From Psychrosphaera haliotis (GTDB lineage Bacteria; Pseudomonadota; Gammaproteobacteria; Enterobacterales; Alteromonadaceae): a DNA stretch of 64,000 nt. The stretch spans positions 310,001 to 374,000 of the forward strand of contig NZ_BAAAFQ010000001.1 in assembly GCF_039523615.1 (NCBI RefSeq). The letters run 5' to 3'. A program made the translations under genes and the position numbers. Below the pieces are notes generated by a model. The model had not been told where the DNA came from and made no database searches. It saw nothing but the letters and a program-made list of their open reading frames with translations. Shown here piece by piece: positions 55,766-64,000 of this stretch. Position 1 is the stretch's first letter. Each line of letters starts with the position of its first letter.

Positions 55766-57805
55766 CTACTTAGTCACTTTAGCAAACTGACCTGACGACA
55801 CTAGGTCGGCAACGATTCGAGCAGACTCTTCAAGAAAAGGATCAAGTTTCTCTAGTTGCTCAGGTAAATCATCATCTACTGACTCAATTGGCTCTAAGCC
55901 AAAGCGCTTTAGTCTTTCATTAATTCGAACTAAACGCTCAGATTTATTCTTCTCTCTTTCAGCTAACCGTTCAGCCTCATTAAGAGAAATAAAGTTCTTG
56001 TCCTTGTTTATCTTATATTCAGCGATATCACTAAATAAATAACTAAACTCAGGTTCTTTAGCTATACGTGATAGATGACGTTTATTTAACAAATCAACCT
56101 GACTAGACACCAGCGCAGAAGTTTTATATTTAGCTGGGCGAATATTATCCCAAGGCAATGCGTTTTCTTCCTGACTTTCGCCCCATTCTGCTGCTTCTAT
56201 AGCCGATGGAAAGATGATGTCTGGAACAACGCCTTTATTTTGGGTACTGCCGCCATCAATTCGATAAAACTTAGCGATAGTAAATTGAATTGATCCAAGT
56301 TTATTATCAAATCGATCAAATGCTCTACCTATTCCGCGATGCTCTTGAACTGTACCTTTACCAAAGGTTTGTTCACCAACAACTAGCGCACGACCATAAT
56401 CTTGCAAAGCTGCTGCAAATATTTCTGATGCAGAAGCACTATATCTATCTACTAAAACGGTAAGTGGACCGTCATAATAACTAACGCCGTCATAGTCACC
56501 TCGTTGGCTTATATTTCCGATGCTATTTCTAATTTGTACAACTGGGCCTTTATCAATAAATAAGCCAGTTAATAATGAAGCTTCCGTTAAAGAGCCACCG
56601 CCATTACCTCGAAGATCAACAATAATGCCTTCAACGTTTTGGTCTTTTAATTTTTTAACTTGAACTTTTACGTCTTCCGACAAGTTATTGTAAAAACTAG
56701 GGATAGTAATCACCCCAACCTTTGCACCTAACTCGCCAGTTTGTGATTCAAAGACTTCTGAATCTGCGGCTCTGTCTTCAAGTCTCACTTTATCTCTAAT
56801 AATAGCAACTTCTTTAGCGCTAGCTAATGAGTTGTCACCACGTACAACTTGAAGTTTTACCTCAGTGCCTTTTTTACCTTTGATAAGTTCAACAACATCA
56901 TCTAAACGCCAGCCTATAACGTCTACATAATCTTCTTTTCCTTGAGCTACACCGATGATCTTATCTTCTGGTTTTAATTTATTCGTTTGATCTGCTGGTC
57001 CACCAGGAACTAGACTGCGAATAACAGTAAACTCATCTACAGGCTGAAGTACCGCTCCGATACCTTCTAACTCTAAGTTCATTTCAACTTTAAAGCGATC
57101 CGCTCTACGAGGAGATAAATAAGACGTATGAGCTTCTATGCTGCGAGCGAACGAGTTCATCACTAACTGAAAAGCATCTTCATTTTGGGACTGAGTCAAA
57201 CGGCGAATTGCATTTACATAGCGTTTCTTTAACGTCTCTTTGATACCTTCAACGTCTTTACCAGCAAGTTTTAAGTTCAACGCATCATACTTTAATTTTT
57301 GCGCCCAAAACTCATCAAGTTCTGCTGTAGACTCGGCCCATGGAGTTTCTTCTCTATCGAAATAAAAGACGTCGTCTTTGGTAAAATCCATAGGTAACGC
57401 TAACCATTCGATAGCTTGTTTGTATCTATCCACTCGGCGTTTAATAGACTCTTCAAACAATTCAAAAGCAAAGTCTAAAGAGCCTTTACTAATACCGTCA
57501 TCAAATTGATCGGCATATTGATCAAATTTGGCTATATCGGCAGCCGTAAATAAGCTTTTGTTATAATCTAAATTACGTAAATATCTATCGTAGATTTTGG
57601 CAGACAGTTCATCATCTAAGTGAACCTTTTTATAATGCGAACGAGAAAACCAGGCCGTGATCCTTTTTGAAGCTACTTTATGCTGTGCTTCCTGTACCAA
57701 ATCTGGAACAACAAAATCTTCTACTTTAGTCTCAGCATTTGCAACACTGAAAAAAGATAATGATGCGATTATCGAGCTTGCTAATACGTTCTTAACTGTC
57801 TGCAT
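55766..57805 (-). CDS. prc: Tail-specific (carboxy-terminal processing) protease Prc
   Basis: 679-residue periplasmic S41 protease that trims proteins such as PBP3 and peptidoglycan hydrolases. Signal peptide (VLASSIIASLSFFSVANA), N-terminal helical domain, PDZ domain (LEGIGAVLQPVDEFTVIRSLVPGGPADQTNKLKPEDKIIGVA), then the Ser/Lys dyad: Ser in VDRYSASASEIFAAALQDYG and Lys in GEQTFGKGTVQEH. SD AGGAG is strong. It follows proQ by 8 bp, the same neighbourhood as E. coli proQ-prc. Confidence 0.96.
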   Translation of the reverse strand: MQTVKNVLASSIIASLSFFSVANAETKVEDFVVPDLVQEAQHKVASKRITAWFSRSHYKKVHLDDELSAKIYDRYLRNLDYNKSLFTAADIAKFDQYADQFDDGISKGSLDFAFELFEESIKRRVDRYKQAIEWLALPMDFTKDDVFYFDREETPWAESTAELDEFWAQKLKYDALNLKLAGKDVEGIKETLKKRYVNAIRRLTQSQNEDAFQLVMNSFARSIEAHTSYLSPRRADRFKVEMNLELEGIGAVLQPVDEFTVIRSLVPGGPADQTNKLKPEDKIIGVAQGKEDYVDVIGWRLDDVVELIKGKKGTEVKLQVVRGDNSLASAKEVAIIRDKVRLEDRAADSEVFESQTGELGAKVGVITIPSFYNNLSEDVKVQVKKLKDQNVEGIIVDLRGNGGGSLTEASLLTGLFIDKGPVVQIRNSIGNISQRGDYDGVSYYDGPLTVLVDRYSASASEIFAAALQDYGRALVVGEQTFGKGTVQEHRGIGRAFDRFDNKLGSIQFTIAKFYRIDGGSTQNKGVVPDIIFPSAIEAAEWGESQEENALPWDNIRPAKYKTSALVSSQVDLLNKRHLSRIAKEPEFSYLFSDIAEYKINKDKNFISLNEAERLAEREKNKSERLVRINERLKRFGLEPIESVDDDLPEQLEKLDPFLEESARIVADLVSSGQFAKVTK

Positions 57806-57813
57806 ATACGCTC

Positions 57814-58434
57814 CTATGCTTTAAAAATACTATCCTTTGATACCTTCATAACCATACCTGAAGATAACTGAACTGAAACCTCTCCCTTTGAAGCTTCGAC
57901 AATTGTCGCAGCCATTGGTTTCATTCCTAACTTAACTAAAACAGACGTTCCTGCACTAAAGTCTTCATTGCTCACTAATTCTTTAGCTGGCTCAGGTTCT
58001 TTTTGTGGGGCTTTTTCTGTTTTTGGCTTGCGCTTAGGCGGGTTTTTCGCTGACTTAGCTGGACGCTTTGGAGCATCTTTTTTAGCAGCGGCTTTACGCT
58101 TCTCATCAAACTTAGCCTTACTTTCAGCTAATTGAGATTTTGCATGTTCAATATGTTCATTGGTAAGTGCCTCAACATCAGCACCCACTAAGTCTACTCT
58201 CATCCCACCTTTCTCTACTGCCTCTAAATATCTCCAGCTATTTGTATAGCGACGTAACGCATGACGAACTTGCGTTTTAGAGACAGGATCTTCATCGGTC
58301 AATTCCGCTGCAATATCATTAAAAATACCGATTTTTAATGGTTTAGCTGCGCCTTTGATACTGAAGCTTTGTGGAAATTTATTTGCTAAAAATTCAATAA
58401 CCGTTTTAAGGTCTGTTTTCTGTTGAGATTGCAT
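57814..58434 (-). CDS. proQ: RNA chaperone ProQ
   Basis: 206-residue RNA chaperone. The N-terminal FinO/ProQ domain (about 5-115) has VIEFLANKFPQSFSIKGAAKPLKIGIFNDI and RYTNSWRYLEAVEKGGMRVDL; a Lys/Pro/Ala-rich linker (about 125-155) leads to a C-terminal Tudor-like domain (GTSVLVKLGMKPMAATIVEASKGEVSVQL). It binds sRNAs and mRNA 3' ends in relatives. The start shares one base with the stop of the preceding small gene (TAATG), so the two are translationally coupled. Confidence 0.95.
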   Translation of the reverse strand: MQSQQKTDLKTVIEFLANKFPQSFSIKGAAKPLKIGIFNDIAAELTDEDPVSKTQVRHALRRYTNSWRYLEAVEKGGMRVDLVGADVEALTNEHIEHAKSQLAESKAKFDEKRKAAAKKDAPKRPAKSAKNPPKRKPKTEKAPQKEPEPAKELVSNEDFSAGTSVLVKLGMKPMAATIVEASKGEVSVQLSSGMVMKVSKDSIFKA

Positions 58435-58718
58435 TAATCGTTCTCTATTTCATCTAATTTCTGAACTACAAAGCTAGTTAACCAGCTTTCTAATTCATCT
58501 AATTCATTTTCTATAACAAAGTCTTGGCCAGCTACTGCTTCCCATAACTCGTCGAATAATTTTTCAGCCATCAATGGTGTAGTGTGGTCAGGCAACATTC
58601 CGTATGCTTGATAAACCATTTCATTTATTCGTTCTACTACTTCTTCTTCGTCGCCATCCCAATCACCTACGATTTCAATGCCAACTAAAAAGTCACGAAC
58701 GTCTATAAACTCTTTCAT
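58434..58718 (-). CDS. Small acidic protein of unknown function between msrC and proQ
   Basis: 94-residue, strongly acidic soluble protein (many Glu/Asp, WDGDEEEVVERINEMVYQAYG, ENELDELESWLTSFVVQKLDEIEND). I do not recognise the family. It looks mostly helical. It lies 6 bp after msrC and its TAA overlaps the proQ ATG by one base, which argues strongly that it is a real, coupled gene. E. coli lacks an equivalent between msrC and proQ. A ProQ partner or regulator is a possibility only. Confidence 0.8.
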   Translation of the reverse strand: MKEFIDVRDFLVGIEIVGDWDGDEEEVVERINEMVYQAYGMLPDHTTPLMAEKLFDELWEAVAGQDFVIENELDELESWLTSFVVQKLDEIEND

Positions 58719-58724
58719 TATGGA

Positions 58725-59201
58725 CTAAGACCAAATACTTTGGATCATTTCTACCAACTGTTCCATTCCGTCAGCATCTGCTTGTTCGAAACGGCCAACT
58801 GTTGGGCTATCAATGTCTAGTACCGCAACTAACTTGCCATTAACATTAATTGGTACAACAACTTCTGAGTTACTTGCTGCGTCACAGGCAATATGACCTT
58901 CAAATTCATGTACGTCCATAATCAATTGAGTTTTGTTTTGAGACACGGCAGTACCGCAAACACCACGACCAACTGGAATACGTACACAAGCCGCTCGCCC
59001 TTGAAAAGGACCCAGAATAAGTTCTTCTGATTGACCGTTTACACTTTCACCCATCAAATAAAATCCTGCCCAATTTACATCGTCTAATCTTTCAAAAAGA
59101 ATGGCACTAATGTTCGAAAGGTTAGCAATTAAATTAGGTTCGCCTTCACACAATGCTTTCGCTTGCATGGTAATTTCACGATAGAATTCTTTTTTATCCA
59201 A
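58725..59201 (-). CDS. msrC: Free methionine-(R)-sulfoxide reductase (GAF domain)
   Basis: 158-residue GAF-fold enzyme (YebR/fRMsr) that reduces free Met-R-sulfoxide. The three conserved Cys are present: Cys72 and Cys82 in AACVRIPVGRGVCGTA and Cys106 in EGHIACDAAS. The pattern DDVNWAGFYLM and VVPINVNGKLVAVLDIDSP also fits. The start is TTG with GGGA upstream. It is the first gene of the msrC-orf94-proQ-prc operon. Confidence 0.94.
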   Translation of the reverse strand: MDKKEFYREITMQAKALCEGEPNLIANLSNISAILFERLDDVNWAGFYLMGESVNGQSEELILGPFQGRAACVRIPVGRGVCGTAVSQNKTQLIMDVHEFEGHIACDAASNSEVVVPINVNGKLVAVLDIDSPTVGRFEQADADGMEQLVEMIQSIWS

Positions 59202-59333
59202 AGTTATCCCACAGATTTATTTAAGTTAAAAAATATAGCCTGCTAAGTTACCCCTAATCACCTTAAATTTAAAGGCGCTTGGCTTAATAAAATTGGCAAA
59301 AACTCATTATTTGTTGGTTTTTTCTGCAAACGC

Positions 59334-60158
59334 CTACAAAAATAGTGATCGTACCTTATCTCGGTAGCTTCTGCTGACTCTAATTTCATGCTCATTATTT
59401 AACTGTATAACGTATTCACCGTTGCTTAACGTGAGTACTTTCTTTACTGCGTTATTATTTACTAACACTGAACGGTGAACTCGGACAAACAATCTAGGGT
59501 TCAGTTCTTGCTCAAGTTGCTTCATTGTTTTACGTAAAATATGCGTTTCACCATCATTACAATGGACACACATATAGTCACCGGCCGCGTCAACCCAAAG
59601 GACATCATGTACAGCAATTCGGGTGGTTTCACCTACATCTTTTACCGAAATATAGTCTCTATACCCCTGCACAGCGAGCGGTTCACCTTTTGCTAAGCTA
59701 TCTAAAATCTCATCAGAGTTTGAGCCGGTTAACTGCGCCATTAATTTAACTAATTGCAATTGTTGCTCTGTATCGTGATTCGTTAAAAAGCTTCGTTCAA
59801 CTTTTTGCATACATTCCTGCAAACGTTCTTCATCAACTGGCTTTAATAGATAGTCAATTGCATGCACTTCAAATGCCTTTAATGCGTACTGATCGTAAGC
59901 CGTTACAAAGACAATCTTTGGTAGATTGCTCACTTCTTGCTGTAGTTTATTTAAAACATCAAAACCTGTCATACCAGGCATTTGAATGTCTAAAAATACC
60001 AAATCCGGCTTCAACTCAATAATTTTTTCAATGGCTTGGTGGCCATTCTTACATTGCTCGATAACTTCAACACGTTCGAATTTATTCAGCCTTAGTAACA
60101 AGCCCTTACGCGCAAGAGGCTCGTCGTCTACAATTATCGTTTTAATAGTTTTTAACAT
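59334..60158 (-). CDS. LytTR-family response regulator
   Basis: About 274-residue LytR/AlgR-type regulator. Receiver domain with Asp11/Asp12, phospho-acceptor Asp57 in LVFLDIQMPG, Thr in VTAYDQ and Lys in LLKPVDEE; C-terminal LytTR DNA-binding domain (VLWVDAAGDYMCVHCNDGETHILRKTMKQLE ... RVHRSVLVNN). The frame extends to 60182 inside the kinase gene; ATG 60158 with AGGA eight bases upstream is preferred and leaves 10 bp after the kinase stop. Its target genes are not evident in the window. Confidence 0.92.
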   Translation of the reverse strand: MLKTIKTIIVDDEPLARKGLLLRLNKFERVEVIEQCKNGHQAIEKIIELKPDLVFLDIQMPGMTGFDVLNKLQQEVSNLPKIVFVTAYDQYALKAFEVHAIDYLLKPVDEERLQECMQKVERSFLTNHDTEQQLQLVKLMAQLTGSNSDEILDSLAKGEPLAVQGYRDYISVKDVGETTRIAVHDVLWVDAAGDYMCVHCNDGETHILRKTMKQLEQELNPRLFVRVHRSVLVNNNAVKKVLTLSNGEYVIQLNNEHEIRVSRSYRDKVRSLFL

Positions 60159-60168
60159 TAAACAAGTC

Positions 60169-61239
60169 CTACTCAGCTTCAAATTCTAATGGGATACGGA
60201 TATTCACCTTTAACCCATTTGGTTCTACCGATGACAATACAAATGAATGATCATCATACAAATTTTGTAAACGCTCTTTTATATTAGTGATACCCACGCC
60301 AACACCCTTCTGGCTAGTATTATAATGCCCATTATCTAAGCCCGGCCCATTGTCTTTTACTTCTAATAACAAGTCATGACCAAATGTTTCTGCGCTTACC
60401 GATATAACGCCACCATCATCGCAAGCTGCGATGGCATACTTAATTGAGTTTTCTATTAATGGCTGTAGCAGTAAACTCGGAACTAACGCTTGTTCAGCAT
60501 TTTCAGAAACCTTCCAGTTAACCGTTAACCTGTCTTCAAATCTAATTTTTTCAATCTCTAAGTAAAGGGACAACGCTTTAATTTCTTGCTTAAGAGGCAC
60601 TTTTTTTATGGGATCTGTGTGTAATGAATGTCTTAAAAACTCGCTTAATTTGCTGACCATTCTATTTGCCGTATTATTTTCTTCACACATTATGAGCGTG
60701 GATATCGCATTTAGTGTGTTAAACAAAAAGTGTGGATTTAATTGATAGCGCAACATTTTGAGCTGTGCTTGGTTCGCCATGTTTGCGGCAGTAAGCACTT
60801 TCTGCCTTTCTTTTTGCAACATTTGGTAGTATTTGATACCAAAATACAATCCGCTCCAGCATAGAACAATATAAAAGCTACCTAATGTATTGTGGAAGTA
60901 GTAGGTCCAGTCTTCAGGGTGTGAACCAAATTTATAGAATTCGAAAAAACTAAAGCGCTTTATAACGCCCCATGTTATGCCAACAACAAACGACGCACTG
61001 AGTATGGTTACAATAAGTTTAGTCGGCGTCATCTCCCATACTTTTTGATACAAATACCTTAACGGTAGGGTAAGCATAGCGCCAATGTAAGCATCAGAAA
61101 TGATGATAAATATGTAGCTGTCTCTGAAGTTATCAACAAAGGAGCCAATGTAGTGAACGAGCGCAAAACTGCACCAGCCGACAATGTGCAATATCCAAAA
61201 GAATTTTTTTCTGTCGTCTAAAAGTGTTTGTACATTCAA
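60169..61239 (-). CDS. Sensor histidine kinase, LytS/YehU type
   Basis: 356-residue inner-membrane sensor. About four hydrophobic segments occupy residues 10-135, with no extracellular domain. The His_kinase domain has the phospho-acceptor His170 in LRYQLNPHFLFNTLNAI, and an HATPase with ENSIKYA, KDNGPGLD and GVGITNIKERLQNLY. It is immediately upstream of its LytTR partner. The start is TTG, with AGGGG about ten bases upstream. The signal is unknown. Confidence 0.92.
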   Translation of the reverse strand: MNVQTLLDDRKKFFWILHIVGWCSFALVHYIGSFVDNFRDSYIFIIISDAYIGAMLTLPLRYLYQKVWEMTPTKLIVTILSASFVVGITWGVIKRFSFFEFYKFGSHPEDWTYYFHNTLGSFYIVLCWSGLYFGIKYYQMLQKERQKVLTAANMANQAQLKMLRYQLNPHFLFNTLNAISTLIMCEENNTANRMVSKLSEFLRHSLHTDPIKKVPLKQEIKALSLYLEIEKIRFEDRLTVNWKVSENAEQALVPSLLLQPLIENSIKYAIAACDDGGVISVSAETFGHDLLLEVKDNGPGLDNGHYNTSQKGVGVGITNIKERLQNLYDDHSFVLSSVEPNGLKVNIRIPLEFEAE

Positions 61240-61314
61240 ATTTATATCGCCCCTCAGCGCAAAACAGCTACTGAATACATTATAAGGAGAAGGGTTTATT
61301 AAATACGGTAAGTA

Positions 61315-61331
61315 GACCCGCTAAGCGGGTC
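61315..61331. other. GC-rich hairpin between the DUF962 gene and the sensor kinase
   Basis: GACCCGC-TAA-GCGGGTC is a perfect 7-bp stem with a 3-nt loop, lying 32 bp downstream of the DUF962 stop. It has no T-tract on either strand, so it could be an RNA-stabilising 3' structure or a factor-assisted terminator. Confidence 0.6.
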
Positions 61332-61362
61332 GTTAGTCGCATAACATAGGTGAATATTTGTA

Positions 61363-61827
61363 TTAAGCTTCCTGCTTATCCAAACCGAATAAATGACAAA
61401 ATATCCAAGCAGGACCAATCATTAAAAACTGAACATCTTTAAAAAACGATGGCTTTTTACCCTCAATTTTGTGACCAACAAATTGAAGTATCCAAGCTGC
61501 GACAAACACAATGATAGACATCATTAACACTGACATATCCATGTTTAAAGACCACCAGTGCACAAATAGGACAGTTAAAGCTGAAAAGAAAATCATGCCT
61601 AAACCAAGAAAAACAGAAAGTTTAATGTAAAACAACATCGCTGGGATCAAAAGTAGCGTTGCCCAGTTAACCATTGGTGAAACATTCTCACCTGGAAATG
61701 GAATGGCCCATAACAAGCCTACCACTGTCATAAAAATAGCGGGGACACAAAGGTAGTGAATAATTTTGTTTGTACTGTTTTGGTGGCTTTCGCCATACTC
61801 CGACAACCACTGTTGTAAATTTTTCAT
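61363..61827 (-). CDS. DUF962/Mpo1-like membrane protein
   Basis: 154-residue inner-membrane protein of the Mpo1/YGL010W family: WLSEYGESHQNSTNKIIHYLCVPAIFM at the N terminus, four hydrophobic helices, and QFVGHKIEGKKPSFFKDVQFLMIGPAWIFCHLF at the end, with the conserved His residues of the family. Yeast Mpo1 is an iron-dependent dioxygenase of 2-hydroxy fatty acids; the bacterial function is not established. The neighbouring acyl-CoA thioesterase gene hints at lipid metabolism. Confidence 0.9.
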   Translation of the reverse strand: MKNLQQWLSEYGESHQNSTNKIIHYLCVPAIFMTVVGLLWAIPFPGENVSPMVNWATLLLIPAMLFYIKLSVFLGLGMIFFSALTVLFVHWWSLNMDMSVLMMSIIVFVAAWILQFVGHKIEGKKPSFFKDVQFLMIGPAWIFCHLFGLDKQEA

Positions 61828-61907
61828 CTATATTGCTCTTTTATTTTTATAATTTGAGAGCAATATAAACGGGAATGCTATTTAATGACAAGACAAAAAA
61901 TTCAGTT

Positions 61908-62318
61908 TTACATTTCTATATCTGAAAGTACCGGCGTAGGTTTTCTATCTTTGTCTAACGCAACAAACTTAAATGAACCAGAAATGGCCTTGTGCTTGTC
62001 ATCTTGATACATACCTTCAATAAAGATATTCACTTCAACAACCATACTCGTGCGACCTATTTGTGAAACGCTCGCCACCAACTCAACTATTGAACCTGCA
62101 GGGATAGGCTCTTTAAAATCGACTCGATCAGACGATATTGTTACCAGTGGTTTGCGACAAAAGCGAGTTGCACATATAAAGGCCACCTCATCCATCCAGG
62201 CTAAAGCCTCACCACCGAATAAAGTGTTGTGATGATTTGTTCGACCTGGGAATACCGTTTTTGTGGTGTAGGTTGTTGCATAATTAATTCTGGCTTGGAC
62301 TTTTTCTGAATATTCCAT
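61908..62318 (-). CDS. Acyl-CoA thioesterase, hotdog fold (YciA/BFIT-like)
   Basis: 136-residue single-hotdog thioesterase. The family core NHHNTLFGGEALAWMDEVAFICATRFCRKPLVTISSDRVDFKEPIPAGSIVELVASVSQIGRTSMVVEV is visible, with the catalytic Asp in WMDE. It hydrolyses acyl-CoA; chain-length preference is unknown. It is 80 bp upstream of the DUF962 gene on the same strand and divergent from the M61 peptidase. Confidence 0.92.
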   Translation of the reverse strand: MEYSEKVQARINYATTYTTKTVFPGRTNHHNTLFGGEALAWMDEVAFICATRFCRKPLVTISSDRVDFKEPIPAGSIVELVASVSQIGRTSMVVEVNIFIEGMYQDDKHKAISGSFKFVALDKDRKPTPVLSDIEM

Positions 62319-62441
62319 ATGATCACTCTACTCTTTATTGGTTTAACTCTATTATAAACCTATTCTTACAGTAACCTTGATGAATACTTATGTTATTTCC
62401 ATTAAGTGTTATTTTTTTAGTCACTATGGACGAATTTTGTT

Positions 62442-64000
62442 ATGTCGACGGTTAATTATCACTTTTCAATTGAAGACCCAAATGCACATTTATTTAATAT
62501 AAAAATAGAATATACCCCTCTAACTGAATCAGTAGACGAATTATATTTGCCAAACTGGATTCCTGGCAGCTACATGATAAGAGACTTTGCCAAGCACGTA
62601 TTAGAGATTAAGGCGTTTGACAAACATGGCTCACTTGCATTGCACGCTACTGACAAAAGTACATTTAAGTTACAACACAATAATAAACCCGTAACGATAG
62701 AGTATAAATATTACGCGTTTGATTTAAGTGTTCGTAAAGCCTATTTAGATCAACAATATGGTTTCATTAACCCAGCAAGTAGTTGCTTTGCAATCAAAGG
62801 TCATGAACACCAAGTTTGCAATGTCATTTTACATAAGCCTACGTCTTCAATTTGTAAAAACTGGCTACCTGCCTCTGGGTTATCTAAAGGAGTAAATACT
62901 AAAGCTTTCAGTTGGGGCGAATACAGTATTGAAGGTTATCTAGCATTTACCGACTATCCAATATTATTTGGCGAATTAGACATTGCATCCTTTGAAATAA
63001 ACCAAATTCCGCACCACGTGGTAACCGTTGGTCAACATTTTGGTTCGCTAGCTCGTGTCGCCAAAGACTTAACGCCACTTTGCCAGTTTCACGCTGATAT
63101 GTTTGGTGGATTGCCTACTGATGTAGACCAATATCTGTTTTTGACCATGATAACCGACAATGGTTTTGGTGGGCTCGAGCATTTAAACTCAACAGCATTG
63201 GTAGCGAGTCGCTTTGATATCATTAATGATGACGCAGCGATTACTGACGGATATCAAACTTTTTTAAGTTTATGCAGTCACGAATATCTTCATACTTGGA
63301 ACGTAAAACGTTTAAAACCAACCGAGTTTATTCCTTATCAATTGGACAAAGAGGTCTATACCGACCAACTTTGGTTTTATGAGGGAATGACGTCTTATTT
63401 TGATGATTTCAGTTTGGTAGCCACTAATACTATTTCTAATGAAGCATACTTAAATGCACTAGCAAAAGCCCTTACCCGCCTAGAACGAGGTAAAGGACAA
63501 CTTAGACAGTCGGTAACGGAGAGTAGCTTTTTAACGTGGACAAAGTTCTATCAACAAGACGATACAGCACCTGATCAAATAGTAAGTTACTACGTTAAAG
63601 GCGCTGTTATTGCCTGTTTTGCTGACATTGCCATCCGAAAACAATCAAACGGCGAACAGTCACTTAAAGACCTAATGCAAACCGCTTGGGTTAAGTTTGG
63701 CGTCAATAACTTAGGCACAACACAGCAAGACTTAGAAAGCCTGTTTAGTAACTTTTTGTCCGGCGAAGATTACTCAATCTTTTTAGAATTGCTGCACAGC
63801 AAAGAAAAAGTAAACTTAAAAGAAACATTTAAACGTGTTGGGCTAGATATAAATTACTATGATCAATACAAACCAAGTCAGTGGTTTAAGCCGGTAAGCT
63901 TTATGCAAACCCAATCTAACGAACAAGCTCAAAGTCTCACTCAAAAAGCAATTAAAAATACGAAGTCAGCTCCTTGGCTTGGTGCTGTTTTAGCTAATGT
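62442..64000 (+). CDS. M61 family peptidase (glycyl aminopeptidase), 3' end outside window
   Basis: The ATG at 62442 opens a frame that runs off the window end, giving about 519 residues. The N-terminal LPNWIPGSYMIRDFAKHV is the family's PA-like entry. The zinc motif HEYLHTWNVKR has His280, Glu281 and His284, with LWFYEGMTSYFDD following as the third-ligand helix. A PDZ domain is expected beyond the cut. No signal peptide is visible. It is divergent from the thioesterase. Confidence 0.92.
   Translation, partial: MSTVNYHFSIEDPNAHLFNIKIEYTPLTESVDELYLPNWIPGSYMIRDFAKHVLEIKAFDKHGSLALHATDKSTFKLQHNNKPVTIEYKYYAFDLSVRKAYLDQQYGFINPASSCFAIKGHEHQVCNVILHKPTSSICKNWLPASGLSKGVNTKAFSWGEYSIEGYLAFTDYPILFGELDIASFEINQIPHHVVTVGQHFGSLARVAKDLTPLCQFHADMFGGLPTDVDQYLFLTMITDNGFGGLEHLNSTALVASRFDIINDDAAITDGYQTFLSLCSHEYLHTWNVKRLKPTEFIPYQLDKEVYTDQLWFYEGMTSYFDDFSLVATNTISNEAYLNALAKALTRLERGKGQLRQSVTESSFLTWTKFYQQDDTAPDQIVSYYVKGAVIACFADIAIRKQSNGEQSLKDLMQTAWVKFGVNNLGTTQQDLESLFSNFLSGEDYSIFLELLHSKEKVNLKETFKRVGLDINYYDQYKPSQWFKPVSFMQTQSNEQAQSLTQKAIKNTKSAPWLGAVLAN

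Noticed and set aside
58014..58110. Repetitive Lys/Pro/Ala codons in proQ considered as a DNA repeat
   Set aside because: No true tandem unit in the DNA; it is the normal low-complexity linker of ProQ.
1..64000. CRISPR array, prophage, integron, IS element, tRNA or rRNA
   Set aside because: No spaced repeats, transposase, integrase, phage genes or cloverleaf-like sequences were seen on reading both strands.

Overview
The window is a 64 kb, AT-rich (roughly 40% GC by eye) chromosomal segment from a marine-type gammaproteobacterium. Gene content and order (comEC-msbA-lpxK-kdsB, lolCDE, mfd-csiV, pyrD next to zapC, msrC-proQ-prc, GDH2, several alteromonad-style envelope genes) point to Alteromonadales, plausibly near Colwelliaceae/Psychrosphaera/Thalassotalea. 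The genus is inference. I saw no rRNA, tRNA, CRISPR array, IS element, prophage or integrase. Coding density is high, with about 49 protein genes including two cut by the window edges.

Layout. 1-434: tail of a GMC oxidoreductase ending in a (TTAACAA)8 tandem repeat. 494-9476 (minus): one run, comEC-msbA-lpxK-trm112-kdsB-RluA-type synthase-tcdA-ghrA-like, combining lipid A/Kdo supply and export with RNA modification. 9586-11198 (plus): a DUF2062 membrane protein and pyrC. 11225-14415 (minus): lolC-lolD-lolE. 14534-24351 (plus): a PilZ protein, agmatine-to-putrescine genes aguA-aguB, mfd, csiV, then purine nucleoside phosphorylase-deoC and an orphan gene. 24346-25533 (minus): a chromate-type transporter, divergent from an REC-DUF3369-HD-GYP regulator (25779-27323). 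27320-34800 (minus): VF530, a TonB-dependent receptor, a secreted amidase, an HD nucleotidase overlapping tdk, a phytase-like secreted protein and dps. 34903-37740 (minus): deoB, zapC, pyrD. 37822-42651: the giant NAD-glutamate dehydrogenase.

42884-49772 (minus) is the most interesting accessory block: a DUF1302 outer-membrane protein, a DUF1329 periplasmic protein, a YCF48-type propeller and an MMPL/RND exporter, with a near-perfect palindrome upstream. It looks like a complete but poorly characterised envelope export/trafficking system. 49940-55673: DUF2835, pepN, an NhaC antiporter and an NSS amino-acid symporter. 55766-59201: msrC-orf94-proQ-prc, where orf94 is a small acidic protein of unknown function. 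59334-61239: a LytS/LytR-type two-component system. 61363-62318: a DUF962/Mpo1-like protein and an acyl-CoA thioesterase. 62442-64000: an M61 peptidase cut by the window end.

Functional themes are nucleoside and pyrimidine metabolism spread over five loci (pyrC, punA-deoC, HD nucleotidase-tdk, deoB, pyrD), envelope biogenesis (LPS, Lol, CsiV, Prc, the DUF1302/MMPL block) and signalling (PilZ, HD-GYP, LytTR). Many starts are TTG or GTG; where a Shine-Dalgarno sequence supports it I moved starts away from the longest reading frame and say so in the entry.
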